This document shows, piece by piece, positions 8,086 to 15,329 of a DNA stretch of 42,506 bases. The stretch is from NCBI GenBank assembly GCA_020831775.1, contig JAFIFZ010000051.1, positions 1 to 42,506 of the forward strand, read 5' to 3'. Both the position numbers and the translations under genes were made by a program. The notes beneath the pieces were generated by a model, which did no database searches, was not told the origin of the DNA, and was given only the letters and a program-made list of their open reading frames with translations. The DNA is from Phycisphaerales bacterium. Lineage in GTDB: Bacteria > Planctomycetota > Phycisphaerae > Phycisphaerales > UBA1924. How positions within the stretch are numbered: position 1 is the first letter of the stretch; each line of letters begins with the position of its first letter.

Positions 8086-9375
8086 TTACCTGAACGCCCG
8101 CTCCAGCCTCGCCCCCGGATAGAAGTGCCCGAGCATCTCTCTCCACGCGTGCCCCTGCAGCCCCATCGCCTCGGCGCAGAACTGGCACATGCCGACGCCG
8201 TGCCCGAAGCCTCTTCCGGCGATGAGCGTCCGGTCGCCCCGGATCGCGACGCCCAGATCCCCGCTGCGGACGCTGCCCGAGCCGATGCGGAGGCCGGGCG
8301 GCTGCGCGTTCAGCGCGATCCGCAGGTTTTCCGCGGTGATCGTGAAGCTCCCGCCCCGTTCGTCGGTGATGGTGAACTGCGCCGGGCGCTCGGCCGCGTT
8401 GACCAGCGACGGCTCGATCGAGACCGGCCTGCCGACTTCCCGGAGCGGGTCGTTGCGGCTGCGCGCCCAGTGGCGGAGCTGCTCGCGCACGATCCCCGTC
8501 TCGCGCTCGACCTCCCAGCGGTACACGGGCGAGTGGTCGCAAAAGTGCGCGCGCTCGCGGGCGCGAAGCGGCGGGGGGGAGCGGTTGGTGCGGTCGGGCC
8601 AGGTTTCTGCGACGCCGGCGGGACGCCCGCCGCAGGTGCTCGAGTAGTACGCGTGCATCACGCTTCCGGAGTGGGTCAGGACCACGCCCCGGGTCGCTTC
8701 GGTGGCCGCCAGCGCGCGCTCGAGCGTCGCCCGACCGCGGAAGACCTGGTCCATCTGCGTGTTCTCGACATCGAACGCCCGGCTCCGGCGTCGCTCCATC
8801 TGGGCCATCGCGTACGAACGGGCTGCGACGGCCTGCACCTTAAAGGTCTCCTCGGGCCAGTGGCTGTAGAGCTCGGCCGCGATCACCCCGGCGATATAGG
8901 TCTCGATGGGGACACGCGCCACGGCGTTGATCGCGCCCTCCCCGCCCTCGCGCACCACCGGGCTGAGCGAGAGCGAGCCGGGCAGCATCGCGTCGCCGAT
9001 CCGGAGGTCCTCCAGCCACGCGCAGCGGACCCGGACGGCCGCTCCCGGCGGGAAGGCGGCGCCGACACCCTCGGGCCCGGCCAGAAGCAGGCCCCCGTCT
9101 TGCACGCTGACGCGCACGGGGGCGGTCAACGCAGTCAGATCGTCGCCCGAGGACGAGGCGAGCACCCAGCGCGAGGCCTCGATCGTCAGCGTCGGCGCCG
9201 ATCGGGCCACGCGGACCCGGATCGACGGCTCCTCGCCGAGCAGCGGCCCGGGCTCCGACAGGCGGGGGACCAGCAGCGAAACGCCCACGGAGACCGCCGC
9301 GATCAGGATCGCCAGGACGCCGATCACACCGGTGCGGGAGATCGGCGGATCGGGCTGTGGCGGTCCGGGCGGCAT
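8086..9375 (-). CDS. SpoIID/LytB-domain protein (membrane-anchored)
   Basis: A 429-residue protein with one N-terminal membrane anchor (about 15-36). The SpoIID domain starts near 150 with VPIETYIAGVIAAELYSHWP followed by EETFKVQAVAARSYAM, and ends with GRGFGHGVGMCQFCAEAMG and LGHFYPGARLERAF. In sporulating bacteria SpoIID is a lytic transglycosylase acting on denuded glycan; Glu158 corresponds to the catalytic Glu of that motif. In non-sporulating planctomycetes, whose peptidoglycan is thin, the role is unknown, and the domain may be used for cell wall remodelling. The start ATG at 9375 is divergent from the lipoprotein gene, with 73 bases between them. Confidence 0.88.
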   Translation of the reverse strand: MPPGPPQPDPPISRTGVIGVLAILIAAVSVGVSLLVPRLSEPGPLLGEEPSIRVRVARSAPTLTIEASRWVLASSSGDDLTALTAPVRVSVQDGGLLLAGPEGVGAAFPPGAAVRVRCAWLEDLRIGDAMLPGSLSLSPVVREGGEGAINAVARVPIETYIAGVIAAELYSHWPEETFKVQAVAARSYAMAQMERRRSRAFDVENTQMDQVFRGRATLERALAATEATRGVVLTHSGSVMHAYYSSTCGGRPAGVAETWPDRTNRSPPPLRARERAHFCDHSPVYRWEVERETGIVREQLRHWARSRNDPLREVGRPVSIEPSLVNAAERPAQFTITDERGGSFTITAENLRIALNAQPPGLRIGSGSVRSGDLGVAIRGDRTLIAGRGFGHGVGMCQFCAEAMGLQGHAWREMLGHFYPGARLERAFR

Positions 9376-9448
9376 ACTTGGTCCGTTGGCGTGTGGTGCT
9401 GATTACGATACACCCGTGCCGCGTTCGGCCAGTTGCAACGGAGCCAGC

Positions 9449-9877
9449 ATGCGATCGACATCCACCCGCGTCCGCCTCTTCGTCCTTCCCGCCCTGCTCG
9501 CGGGGGCTTTGCTCTCGGGCGCGTTCCTCGCCGGCTGCCACAGCGGGCCCGAGATCGCCGACAGCGACCCGTACCGGGGGCCGGACCTCCGGGTCGATTC
9601 CTCGCGAGACCAGCACCAGATCGTCATGACCGCTCCGACGGGGGGCTGGACGATCACCCGGGAACTCGCCCGCCAGGACGCCAGCGGCTTCGAGGTCTTC
9701 GTCACCATCACCCGCCCCAACCCGAGGTTCGTCCAGACGCAGGCGATCACCGAGCAGCGCCTCGCCACCGGCGTCTCCTCACGCGAGGCGATGACCGTCT
9801 ACGCCCGCGAGGTCGAGTTCGACGAATCGCCCGCCGGCCCCTACGCCCGCGTCGCCGAGGCGACCCCGCAGGAGTGA
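9449..9877 (+). CDS. predicted lipoprotein of unknown function
   Basis: A 142-residue protein with a classical lipoprotein signal: basic N-terminus, hydrophobic stretch and lipobox LAGC with the lipidated Cys at residue 30. The mature part has a strand-rich pattern (QIVMTAPTGGWTITRELARQ, then FEVFVTITRPNPRFVQTQAI) and no motif I recognise. The start ATG follows CGGAGCC, a usable ribosome binding site. It is divergently transcribed from the SpoIID-like gene. The stop codon overlaps the left edge of the repeat at 9878. Confidence 0.8.
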   Translation: MRSTSTRVRLFVLPALLAGALLSGAFLAGCHSGPEIADSDPYRGPDLRVDSSRDQHQIVMTAPTGGWTITRELARQDASGFEVFVTITRPNPRFVQTQAITEQRLATGVSSREAMTVYAREVEFDESPAGPYARVAEATPQE

Positions 9878-9934
9878 CGCCCGCTTTGCGGGCGAGAGCA
9901 GTCGAAAGTCGAGCAGGCGAGCAGGTGAGCCGGA
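9878..9934 (+). repeat. dispersed REP-like repeat, copy B
   Basis: It begins CGCCCGCTTTGCGGGCG and GAGAGC and continues through GTCGAGCAG and GCAGGTGAGCCGGA, nearly the same as copy A at 5111. It starts directly after the lipoprotein stop codon. Transcribed, the palindrome would fold into a short stable hairpin. Confidence 0.7.
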
Positions 9935-10033
9935 GTGGCAGTAGGTGGGGTAGAGACGCAGCGCGCTGAGCCGGGTTCTACTGCCTCCTCCTCCACCTCT
10001 GCTCTCCTGTTCTCCTGCTCTCCTCTCTACCCA

Positions 10034-10052
10034 CTCGCCCGCTTCGCGGGCG
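10034..10052 (-). repeat. dispersed REP-like repeat, inverted palindrome (copy C)
   Basis: The plus strand reads CTCGCCCGCTTCGCGGGCG, the inverted form of the palindrome that heads copies A and B. With copy B it brackets a pyrimidine-rich spacer of about 100 bases directly upstream of dprA, resembling a BIME-type pair. Confidence 0.55.
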
Positions 10053-10070
10053 TCCAGTACACTCCGCCCC

Positions 10071-11279
10071 GTGACGGGGAACCATGACGATCTGCGATCG
10101 CTGCTGAAGCTCACGCTCACGCCCGGCGTTGGGCCGGTGCTCTGCGAGCGGCTGCTGCGCCATTTCGGCTCGGCCGAGGCGGTCGCCGTCGCTTCGCCCG
10201 CCGAACTGCAGCGGGTCGAGAAGATCGGGCCCCGCACCGCCAACACCATCGCCCGGGGGCTCCGCGAGTCCGATCGTCTTGTCGATGAGGAACTCGCCCT
10301 CGCGTCGAAGCTGGGCGTGGGCTACTTCCCGCGCGGGAGCGAGGCCTACCCCGCGTTGCTCGAAGACATCCCTTCTCCGCCGCCGCTGCTGGGGGCGCTG
10401 GGCGATTTCGACCCCAACGGCGCCGACCGCTTCGGCGTCGCGATCGTCGGCTCCCGACGCTGCAGCGCCTACGGCATGGAGCAGGCCGAACGCTTCGCGG
10501 GCGTGCTCGCGTCGGCGGGCGTGACCATCGTCTCGGGCGGGGCACGCGGGATCGACACCGCGGCCCACCGCGCGGCGCTGCGCCTGGGCGGGCGGACTGT
10601 CGCGGTCCTCGGCTGCGGGCTGGCCGAGTGCTATCCGCCTGAAAACAAGGAGTTGTTCTCGAAGATCGCCGCGTCGGGGCGTGGGGCGGTTGTGAGCGAG
10701 CTCCCGCTGCGCACCAAGCCGGCGTCCGAGAATTTCCCGGCACGGAACCGCATCATCTCCGGGCTCTGCCTCGGCGTGCTGGTGATCGAGGCGAGCGAAC
10801 GGTCCGGCGCGCTGATCACTGCGCGGCTCGCCGCGGAGGAGCACGGGCGCGAGGTCATGGCGATCCCCGGGCGGGTCGACAGCCCCGCCAGCGCTGGCAC
10901 GCACCGCCTGCTCAAGGCGGGCGGCGCGCACCTGGTCACCGAGCCTCGGGATGTGCTCGAACTGCTCGAACGCCCGGCGCTGCATCTGCACGAGGGGAAC
11001 CACGCGCCGCTGTACACGCAGCCGGCGTCGCTGTTTGCGCCGGGCGCGGGGGACGGGGGAAGGAAGACCACCGCCGCGGCGCCGCCCGCGCCGATCGGGG
11101 ACGAACCGATCGCGTCGGCGATCCTCGGCGCTCTTGACGAACCCTTGACACTCGACGAGATCGCGCAATCGACAGGGCTCGGGATCGCCGAGCTCCGGGC
11201 CGCGATGACCGCCCTGGAGATCCGGGGTCGGGTTCGGCGTGTTGCCGGTCGCTTTGGGCGGGTTGCATCCGGGTTTTGA
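10071..11279 (+). CDS. dprA: DNA-processing protein DprA
   Basis: DprA binds incoming single-stranded DNA in the cytoplasm and loads RecA during natural transformation; the gene is also widespread in non-competent bacteria. At 402 residues this is a full three-domain form: an N-terminal helix-hairpin-helix/SAM-like domain (about 1-75, with TPGVGPVLCERLLRHFGS), the Rossmann-like core (about 110-300, with GSRRCSAYG, SGGARGIDTAAHRAAL, ENFPARNRIISGL and SGALITARLA), and a C-terminal winged-helix domain (about 340-395, DEIAQSTGLGIAELRAAMTA). The start is GTG at 10071; an ATG at 10084 is out of frame. The REP-like palindrome lies 18 bases upstream. No topA, its frequent neighbour, follows. Confidence 0.95.
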   Translation: MTGNHDDLRSLLKLTLTPGVGPVLCERLLRHFGSAEAVAVASPAELQRVEKIGPRTANTIARGLRESDRLVDEELALASKLGVGYFPRGSEAYPALLEDIPSPPPLLGALGDFDPNGADRFGVAIVGSRRCSAYGMEQAERFAGVLASAGVTIVSGGARGIDTAAHRAALRLGGRTVAVLGCGLAECYPPENKELFSKIAASGRGAVVSELPLRTKPASENFPARNRIISGLCLGVLVIEASERSGALITARLAAEEHGREVMAIPGRVDSPASAGTHRLLKAGGAHLVTEPRDVLELLERPALHLHEGNHAPLYTQPASLFAPGAGDGGRKTTAAAPPAPIGDEPIASAILGALDEPLTLDEIAQSTGLGIAELRAAMTALEIRGRVRRVAGRFGRVASGF

Positions 11280-11327
11280 CCCGCCCGGGGCGGGCGACGG
11301 TCCGGAATCGACCCCCGAACGCAAAAA

Positions 11328-11343
11328 TCCACAGATCTGTGGA
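11328..11343. promoter_or_regulatory. perfect 16-bp palindrome, possible operator
   Basis: TCCACAGATCTGTGGA is a perfect inverted repeat in an AT-richer island 48 bases after dprA. Each half contains TCCACA, resembling the end of a DnaA box, but the first two bases of the TTATCCACA consensus are not matched. It lies 42 bases upstream of the -35 box of a predicted promoter. Confidence 0.4.
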
Positions 11344-11348
11344 CACAT

Positions 11349-11364
11349 TCAAGGGAATCCTTGA
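11349..11364. promoter_or_regulatory. palindrome TCAAGG-N4-CCTTGA with two further half sites
   Basis: An inverted repeat with 6-bp arms is followed by two more CCTTGAT half sites at 11383-11389 and 11397-11403. The half site at 11383 overlaps the predicted -35 box and that at 11397 lies in the spacer, the arrangement expected of a repressor or activator binding array. Confidence 0.4.
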
Positions 11365-11384
11365 TAGAATCCCGAATAGACCCC

Positions 11385-11413
11385 TTGATGTACGAGCCTT
11401 GATAGGCTATCTT
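11385..11413 (+). promoter_or_regulatory. putative sigma70-type promoter reading toward lexA
   Basis: TTGATG (11385-11390) and TATCTT (11408-11413) are separated by exactly 17 bases. Transcription would start near 11420, directly before the first of a series of strong hairpins. Confidence 0.45.
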
Positions 11414-11419
11414 GGGGCA

Positions 11420-11620
11420 AACACGCTCTCGGCCGTTCGGATGTTCCAAGGCCGGCCGGAGCGTGACTCGGGCAAGGCGGCTCGCCATACCCGACCAAAT
11501 CGGTGCCCTTCCGGCGGCGGCCGGCCGGGCGATTTTCAGGGCGTGGATCACACGCCGCAAGGCTCGCTTTTCCCTGCATTTGTGGGGGTTGACGGGCCTT
11601 GCCTGTGGGGTGTATGCCCC
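11420..11620 (+). ncRNA. candidate structured RNA or long leader upstream of lexA
   Basis: The 1.1 kb between dprA and lexA has no convincing gene in its first part, but it has a dense series of inverted repeats: CACGCTC/GAGCGTG (11422-11465, with inner CGGCC/GGCCG pairing), GGCGTG-gatca-CACGCC (11538-11554), GCAAGGC/GCCTTGC (11555-11602) and GGGG-tgtatg-CCCC (11607-11620). A promoter lies directly upstream. It matches no RNA family I know by eye (no RNase P, tmRNA, 6S or SRP consensus). GC-rich DNA makes chance hairpins common, so this is a candidate only. Confidence 0.3.
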
Positions 11621-11832
11621 AGCTCGGCGGGCGCCGGGCACGCGGTTCCGGGCGGAGTTCCCGGGGCGAAGCGAAAGCGGCGGCACGGGCGGACGCCCGC
11701 GCGGGCCGGACAACACGGGCTCTCCGGATCGGACGCCTCGGGCAGAGGCCCATCCCTTCCGGTGCTCGGCGGCATGCGGGCTTCGCGGCGACAAGCGCCG
11801 GGCCCGGGCCGCGAATCGGAAAGGACCGAGCC

Positions 11833-12597
11833 ATGAAGGCGGTCCGGACGACGGTCGGCGGGGCGGATGTGAATCGGGCGGCATCGATGTCGCCCGCAGA
11901 GCCGCCCCTGGTGATGCTCGGGCCCGGCGGAGACTTTCTCGCCGCCTTCGCCCTCGATGAGAACGACCGCCCCGCAGGAGCGGGGGGCGGGTCGCAGGAA
12001 GGCGCGGGCCTGCTGGGGCTCGTCTTCGGATGGTTCGGGCGGATGGCCGCCCTCGTGCCGGCCCTGCGGCTGGCCGAGCCCGGCGAGTTCATGCCGGGCG
12101 GTTCGGGGCGAGACGGAGTCTGGGGACGAGGAATCGGGGGACGAGAGGAATCGGACGGGGCGTCTTCGGTCGGCGCGATCGCGTGTGTGATCGGGCTGCT
12201 GGAGGCGCAGGGGTCGCAGCTTTGCTCGCTTGGCGGGCGGGCGTCGGCTCCGAGCGTCGGCTTTGCGGCCGGCGGGAGAAGTGAAACCTCCGCGTCTGGT
12301 GGCGCGGTGCGTGTTGGTCCGGTGGTGGTCCCCGGCGTGCGGGCGTGTCGCCCGGCTCCGGCGGGGGCTGAAAACATTCTGGAAGGACGCAGACATGAAT
12401 CTGACGCCCAAACAACTGCGGATCCTGAAGCTCATCCGGGACTGGCGGGTTCGGCATGGTTATTCCCCGACCATGCAGGAGCTCGCCGACGAGATCGGGG
12501 TGAGCAAGGTCACCGTGTTCGAGCATGTCGAGGCGCTGATCAAAAAGGGCGCGCTCGTCCGCGAGCCCAACAAGGCGCGCTCTTTGTCGATCGCTGA
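11833..12597 (+). CDS. doubtful open frame upstream of and overlapping lexA
   Basis: An ATG at 11833 after AAGGA opens a frame whose first 85 or so codons look protein-like, with GC-rich third positions, a PPLVMLGPGGDFLAAFALDE segment and LLGLVFGWFGRMAALVPAL, which could be a membrane helix. After about 12110 the codon choice becomes poor and the frame runs 203 bases into lexA, which is unlikely for a real gene. It may be a short gene that has lost its stop by a frameshift near 12100, a gene remnant, or a chance frame. I assign no function. Confidence 0.2.
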   Translation: MKAVRTTVGGADVNRAASMSPAEPPLVMLGPGGDFLAAFALDENDRPAGAGGGSQEGAGLLGLVFGWFGRMAALVPALRLAEPGEFMPGGSGRDGVWGRGIGGREESDGASSVGAIACVIGLLEAQGSQLCSLGGRASAPSVGFAAGGRSETSASGGAVRVGPVVVPGVRACRPAPAGAENILEGRRHESDAQTTADPEAHPGLAGSAWLFPDHAGARRRDRGEQGHRVRACRGADQKGRARPRAQQGALFVDR

Positions 12598-13009
12598 CGG
12601 GATGTCGGTGCCCGACGAGAGCCGGCCGCTCCGCTTCCCGCTGGTCGGCCGCATCGCTGCGGGCAACCCGATCGAGAAGGTTGAGGACACCGACGAGATC
12701 GACCTGGGCGACCTGCTCGGCGCGACACCGGAGAAGGCGCACTCGACCTTCGCACTCCGCGTCGAGGGCGAGTCGATGCGCGACGAGGGCATCCTCGATG
12801 GGGATTATGTCCTGATCGAGCGCACCCAGGTGGCCGACAACGGCGACCGCGTCGTCGCCCTTCTCCCCGACGGCTCGACCACCCTGAAGACCTTCTTCAA
12901 GGAGGCGGACCACATCCGCCTGCAGCCGGCCAACCCCGACTTCGAGCCCATCCGGGTCAAGTTCTGCCAGATCCAGGGCATCGTCAAGGGTGTTGTCCGC
13001 CGATACTGA
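12395..13009 (+). CDS. lexA: LexA repressor (SOS response)
   Basis: LexA represses DNA damage genes and cleaves itself when stimulated by RecA filaments. The 204-residue protein has the winged helix-turn-helix (about 1-65: MNLTPKQLRILKLIRDW, with recognition-region GYSPTMQELADEIGVSKVTV), the Ala89-Gly90 cleavage site in VGRIAAGNPI, and the S24 serine/lysine dyad Ser127 (VEGESMRDEGI) and Lys165 (TTLKTFF). The ATG at 12395 follows GGAAGGA. The recognition helix (VSKVTVFEHV) differs from that of E. coli, so its operator is probably different; neither CTGT-N8-ACAG nor GAAC-N4-GTTC is visible just upstream. A membrane nuclease/phosphatase-like gene follows after 6 bases. Confidence 0.95.
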   Translation: MNLTPKQLRILKLIRDWRVRHGYSPTMQELADEIGVSKVTVFEHVEALIKKGALVREPNKARSLSIADGMSVPDESRPLRFPLVGRIAAGNPIEKVEDTDEIDLGDLLGATPEKAHSTFALRVEGESMRDEGILDGDYVLIERTQVADNGDRVVALLPDGSTTLKTFFKEADHIRLQPANPDFEPIRVKFCQIQGIVKGVVRRY

Positions 13010-13015
13010 TGCTCC

Positions 13016-14152
13016 GTGAGCGGAGCATCGCCGGACCAACCACCAGCGGAGCGTCGCCCGCGCCCCGACACCGGGGCGCGCGGCGACAACCGTGATCGTC
13101 GGCCCCGAGGGCGTAAGCCCGGCCACTCGCCCAAGCCAGCCATCCGGCGGCTCGCCGGGTGGTTGGCGTGGGCGATCGTCCTCGGCGCTGCGGCGGTCGT
13201 CGCGACCGCGTGGCTCTGGCCCTTCCGCTTCGAGGACCGTTCCGGCCCAATGGATCTTGTTGAGCGCGGGCTGATCCTCATCCGCTCAGCCGATTGGCAC
13301 CTCGGGCTGATGACGCTCGCGCTGGCGGCGTTGCTGGCAGCGTTCCGCTTCCGGCTCCAGGCCGTCGCGGCGGCGCTGATAGCGTTCTGGCTGCTCGCGC
13401 CCTCGCTGTGGCACTTTGTGCCCCGCCCGACGCCCGAGGCCGAGGGGCCGATCCTCCGCGTCGGCGTCGCCAACCTGCACACCCGCAATCCCGATTGGGC
13501 GACGCTCCCGGGCATCATGCACGACGCCGAGCCGGATTTGCTGGCGCTCCAGGAGCACAGCGGGCACTGGTCGCGCGAGGCCCCGATCAGGCTCGGCGAT
13601 CGCTGGCCCCACCACGGGCCCGACCTGCAGCACCGATCCAACGCCCCCCGCTACGGCGTCCGCCTGTACCACCACACGCCGTTTGTCGAGCCGCCGCAAC
13701 CGGTCTCGATGGGCCTCGGCGACGACGACGGGCGGGTGGTGCGCGGCGTGATCGAGTTCGACGGGCGGCTGGTTTCGGTGTATTCGGTGCACCTGCCGCA
13801 CGATGTGCTGTACACGCAGCAGGCTCGGATCGCCCGCCCGCTGATGCGAGAGTTGTTGCGTTCGATCGAGCTGGACCCGAACCCGATCATCATGATGGGC
13901 GATTTCAACACGACGCCGCGGGGCCCGCGGATGGCGGCCTTCCGGCGTGCGGGCCTGCGCAACGCGTGGTCGATGGCCGGTCGCGGCCGGGGCGTGACCT
14001 GGCGATCCGATTTCCCGATGCGGGATTTCGTCGGTCTGCGGATCGATCATGTGCTCATGAGCGAGGAGCTCGTCTGCACCTCTATCGACCGGACGGGAGA
14101 TTACGGGTCGGACCACCTCGGCCTGATCGCGGAGATTCGGTGGAGGGATTGA
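13016..14152 (+). CDS. membrane-anchored endonuclease/exonuclease/phosphatase family protein
   Basis: A 378-residue protein with a basic, Pro/Arg-rich N-terminal tail, about three hydrophobic segments (about 46-69, 96-111 and 114-132) and a C-terminal EEP domain from about 146. The metal and catalytic residues of the fold are visible: Asn153 (GVANLHTRN), Glu180 (LLALQEH), His259 (YSVHLPH), Asp296 and Asn298 (MGDFNTTP) and Asp366-His367 (GSDHLGLIAEI). Members cleave phosphodiester or phosphate ester bonds in DNA, RNA, lipids or inositides, so the substrate cannot be assigned. The domain probably faces the periplasm. The start is GTG at 13016, 6 bases after lexA, so it is likely co-transcribed and could be damage-inducible. 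Confidence 0.85.
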   Translation: MSGASPDQPPAERRPRPDTGARGDNRDRRPRGRKPGHSPKPAIRRLAGWLAWAIVLGAAAVVATAWLWPFRFEDRSGPMDLVERGLILIRSADWHLGLMTLALAALLAAFRFRLQAVAAALIAFWLLAPSLWHFVPRPTPEAEGPILRVGVANLHTRNPDWATLPGIMHDAEPDLLALQEHSGHWSREAPIRLGDRWPHHGPDLQHRSNAPRYGVRLYHHTPFVEPPQPVSMGLGDDDGRVVRGVIEFDGRLVSVYSVHLPHDVLYTQQARIARPLMRELLRSIELDPNPIIMMGDFNTTPRGPRMAAFRRAGLRNAWSMAGRGRGVTWRSDFPMRDFVGLRIDHVLMSEELVCTSIDRTGDYGSDHLGLIAEIRWRD

Positions 14153-14171
14153 GAGAGAGAGACGGAGAGAA

Positions 14172-15311
14172 TTAGAGCTTTGGCTCGGGGAGCCCCTGCT
14201 TCGCTTCCCATCCGATGACCACCTCGCGGCAGGCGTCGTGGTAGAGCGTGCCCAAGAGCTTCTTGTCCAGCGAACGCCCGACGAGTCTCGGGGCGTCCAT
14301 TGGCGTGTGCCCTTCGGGGTCGACCATGTGCAGGTCGGGGTCGGCGATCGGTGACTCGCCCTCGTAATCGGTCTCGAACATCGTGCGCAGGGCCCAGTAG
14401 CGGCTCGCGTAGAGGTCGAACGCTTCCGTTTCGGTCGCGGCCTGCTGCGAGCCGAACTTCGTGTTCGACTCGCCGCTCTTCTCGAGGTGGTCGTCGAGCG
14501 TCACGATGTCGGAGCCGAAGAGGATGCGTCCGCGCCATCGCTTCATGAACGATTCGAACCGGTCCCCGTCGTGGCGTGAGAGCTCGCGCACCATCCACTT
14601 GGTCGCGCTGGTGTCCAGGTGCAGGTTGGGGTGCTCGCCGAGCAGTTCGTCGAGGAAGTCGAGGTTTTCAGGCCAGCCCCCCATGTGCGCCGCGATCCAG
14701 GGGATTTCGGGGTAGATCTTCAGCATCCTCTTGAACGGGTCGTACTGTGCGGCCTTGAGCCCGTACTTGGCCGCGTCGGAGTAGCGGGTCTGGAACCAGG
14801 TGTCCGGGTCGGCGATGTGGGTCATCACCATCATGCCCAGTTCGTGGGCGAGGTCGAGGGCCTTCCGTCGCCACTCGCTGTCGTAGGCGAAGAGGTCCGC
14901 GTCGCGGTCGGGGTCGACGAGGTCGTACCAGCGCGGCGCGTGCCAGAACTTGACCACCCGGGCCCCCAGCTCCCCGTGGAACCAGCGGATGTTGTCGAGA
15001 AAGCCCTCGCGGAAGGCGCGCCCGCGGTCCTCGGCCATGTAGTCGGGGATGGCGATGAACCGGACGCGGTCGCCCAGCACGCGGGAGACGCCCAGGGCCT
15101 GCTCACGCTGTGACTGCGAGTAGGTGAGCGCGACGCCGTAGTGGTCGCAGACCTCGGCGTAGACGCTCGCGGCCCGCTCGCCGTTGATGTGCGCGTGGAC
15201 ATCGATGATGGGCTTTGGGGGCGGGCCGAGCCTTGAGGCTTCGGCTCGGTAGTCCAGCCCGAGGCGGTTTGCGGGCCACGGGCGGGGCGGGGGTGCGTCT
15301 GTATCTGGCAT
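14172..15311 (-). CDS. amidohydrolase family protein (TIM-barrel, amidohydrolase 2 type)
   Basis: A 379-residue cytoplasmic metal-dependent hydrolase or decarboxylase. Visible metal-site motifs are Asp37-Val-His39-Ala-His41 after strand 1 (PIIDVHAHING), His165 (MVMTHIADP), His209 (PWIAAHMGGWPENLDFL) and Asp268 (RILFGSDIV). This layout fits the amidohydrolase_2 group, which includes decarboxylases such as ACMSD and many uncharacterised enzymes, so the substrate is unknown. The start ATG at 15311 is only 18 bases from the GTG of the divergent glycosyltransferase gene, so promoter elements must overlap coding sequence. The frame is open further upstream, but that part lies opposite the glycosyltransferase and is not homologous. 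Confidence 0.85.
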   Translation of the reverse strand: MPDTDAPPPRPWPANRLGLDYRAEASRLGPPPKPIIDVHAHINGERAASVYAEVCDHYGVALTYSQSQREQALGVSRVLGDRVRFIAIPDYMAEDRGRAFREGFLDNIRWFHGELGARVVKFWHAPRWYDLVDPDRDADLFAYDSEWRRKALDLAHELGMMVMTHIADPDTWFQTRYSDAAKYGLKAAQYDPFKRMLKIYPEIPWIAAHMGGWPENLDFLDELLGEHPNLHLDTSATKWMVRELSRHDGDRFESFMKRWRGRILFGSDIVTLDDHLEKSGESNTKFGSQQAATETEAFDLYASRYWALRTMFETDYEGESPIADPDLHMVDPEGHTPMDAPRLVGRSLDKKLLGTLYHDACREVVIGWEAKQGLPEPKL

Positions 15312-15329
15312 CGCTCTATCCTTGCAACC

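Noticed and set aside
11328-11343. Replication origin suggested by TCCACA half sites
   Set aside because: Only one inverted pair of partial DnaA-box matches, no cluster of boxes, no AT-rich unwinding element, and no dnaA, dnaN or parAB nearby.
11349-12377. Long minus-strand open frame in the dprA-lexA gap
   Set aside because: Translation is Pro/Ala/Arg/Ser-rich low complexity with no recognisable domain and lies opposite better-supported regulatory signals.
14101-14598. Small overlapping frames opposite and within the amidohydrolase gene
   Set aside because: They are alternative-frame shadows with Arg-rich composition and no independent start signals.
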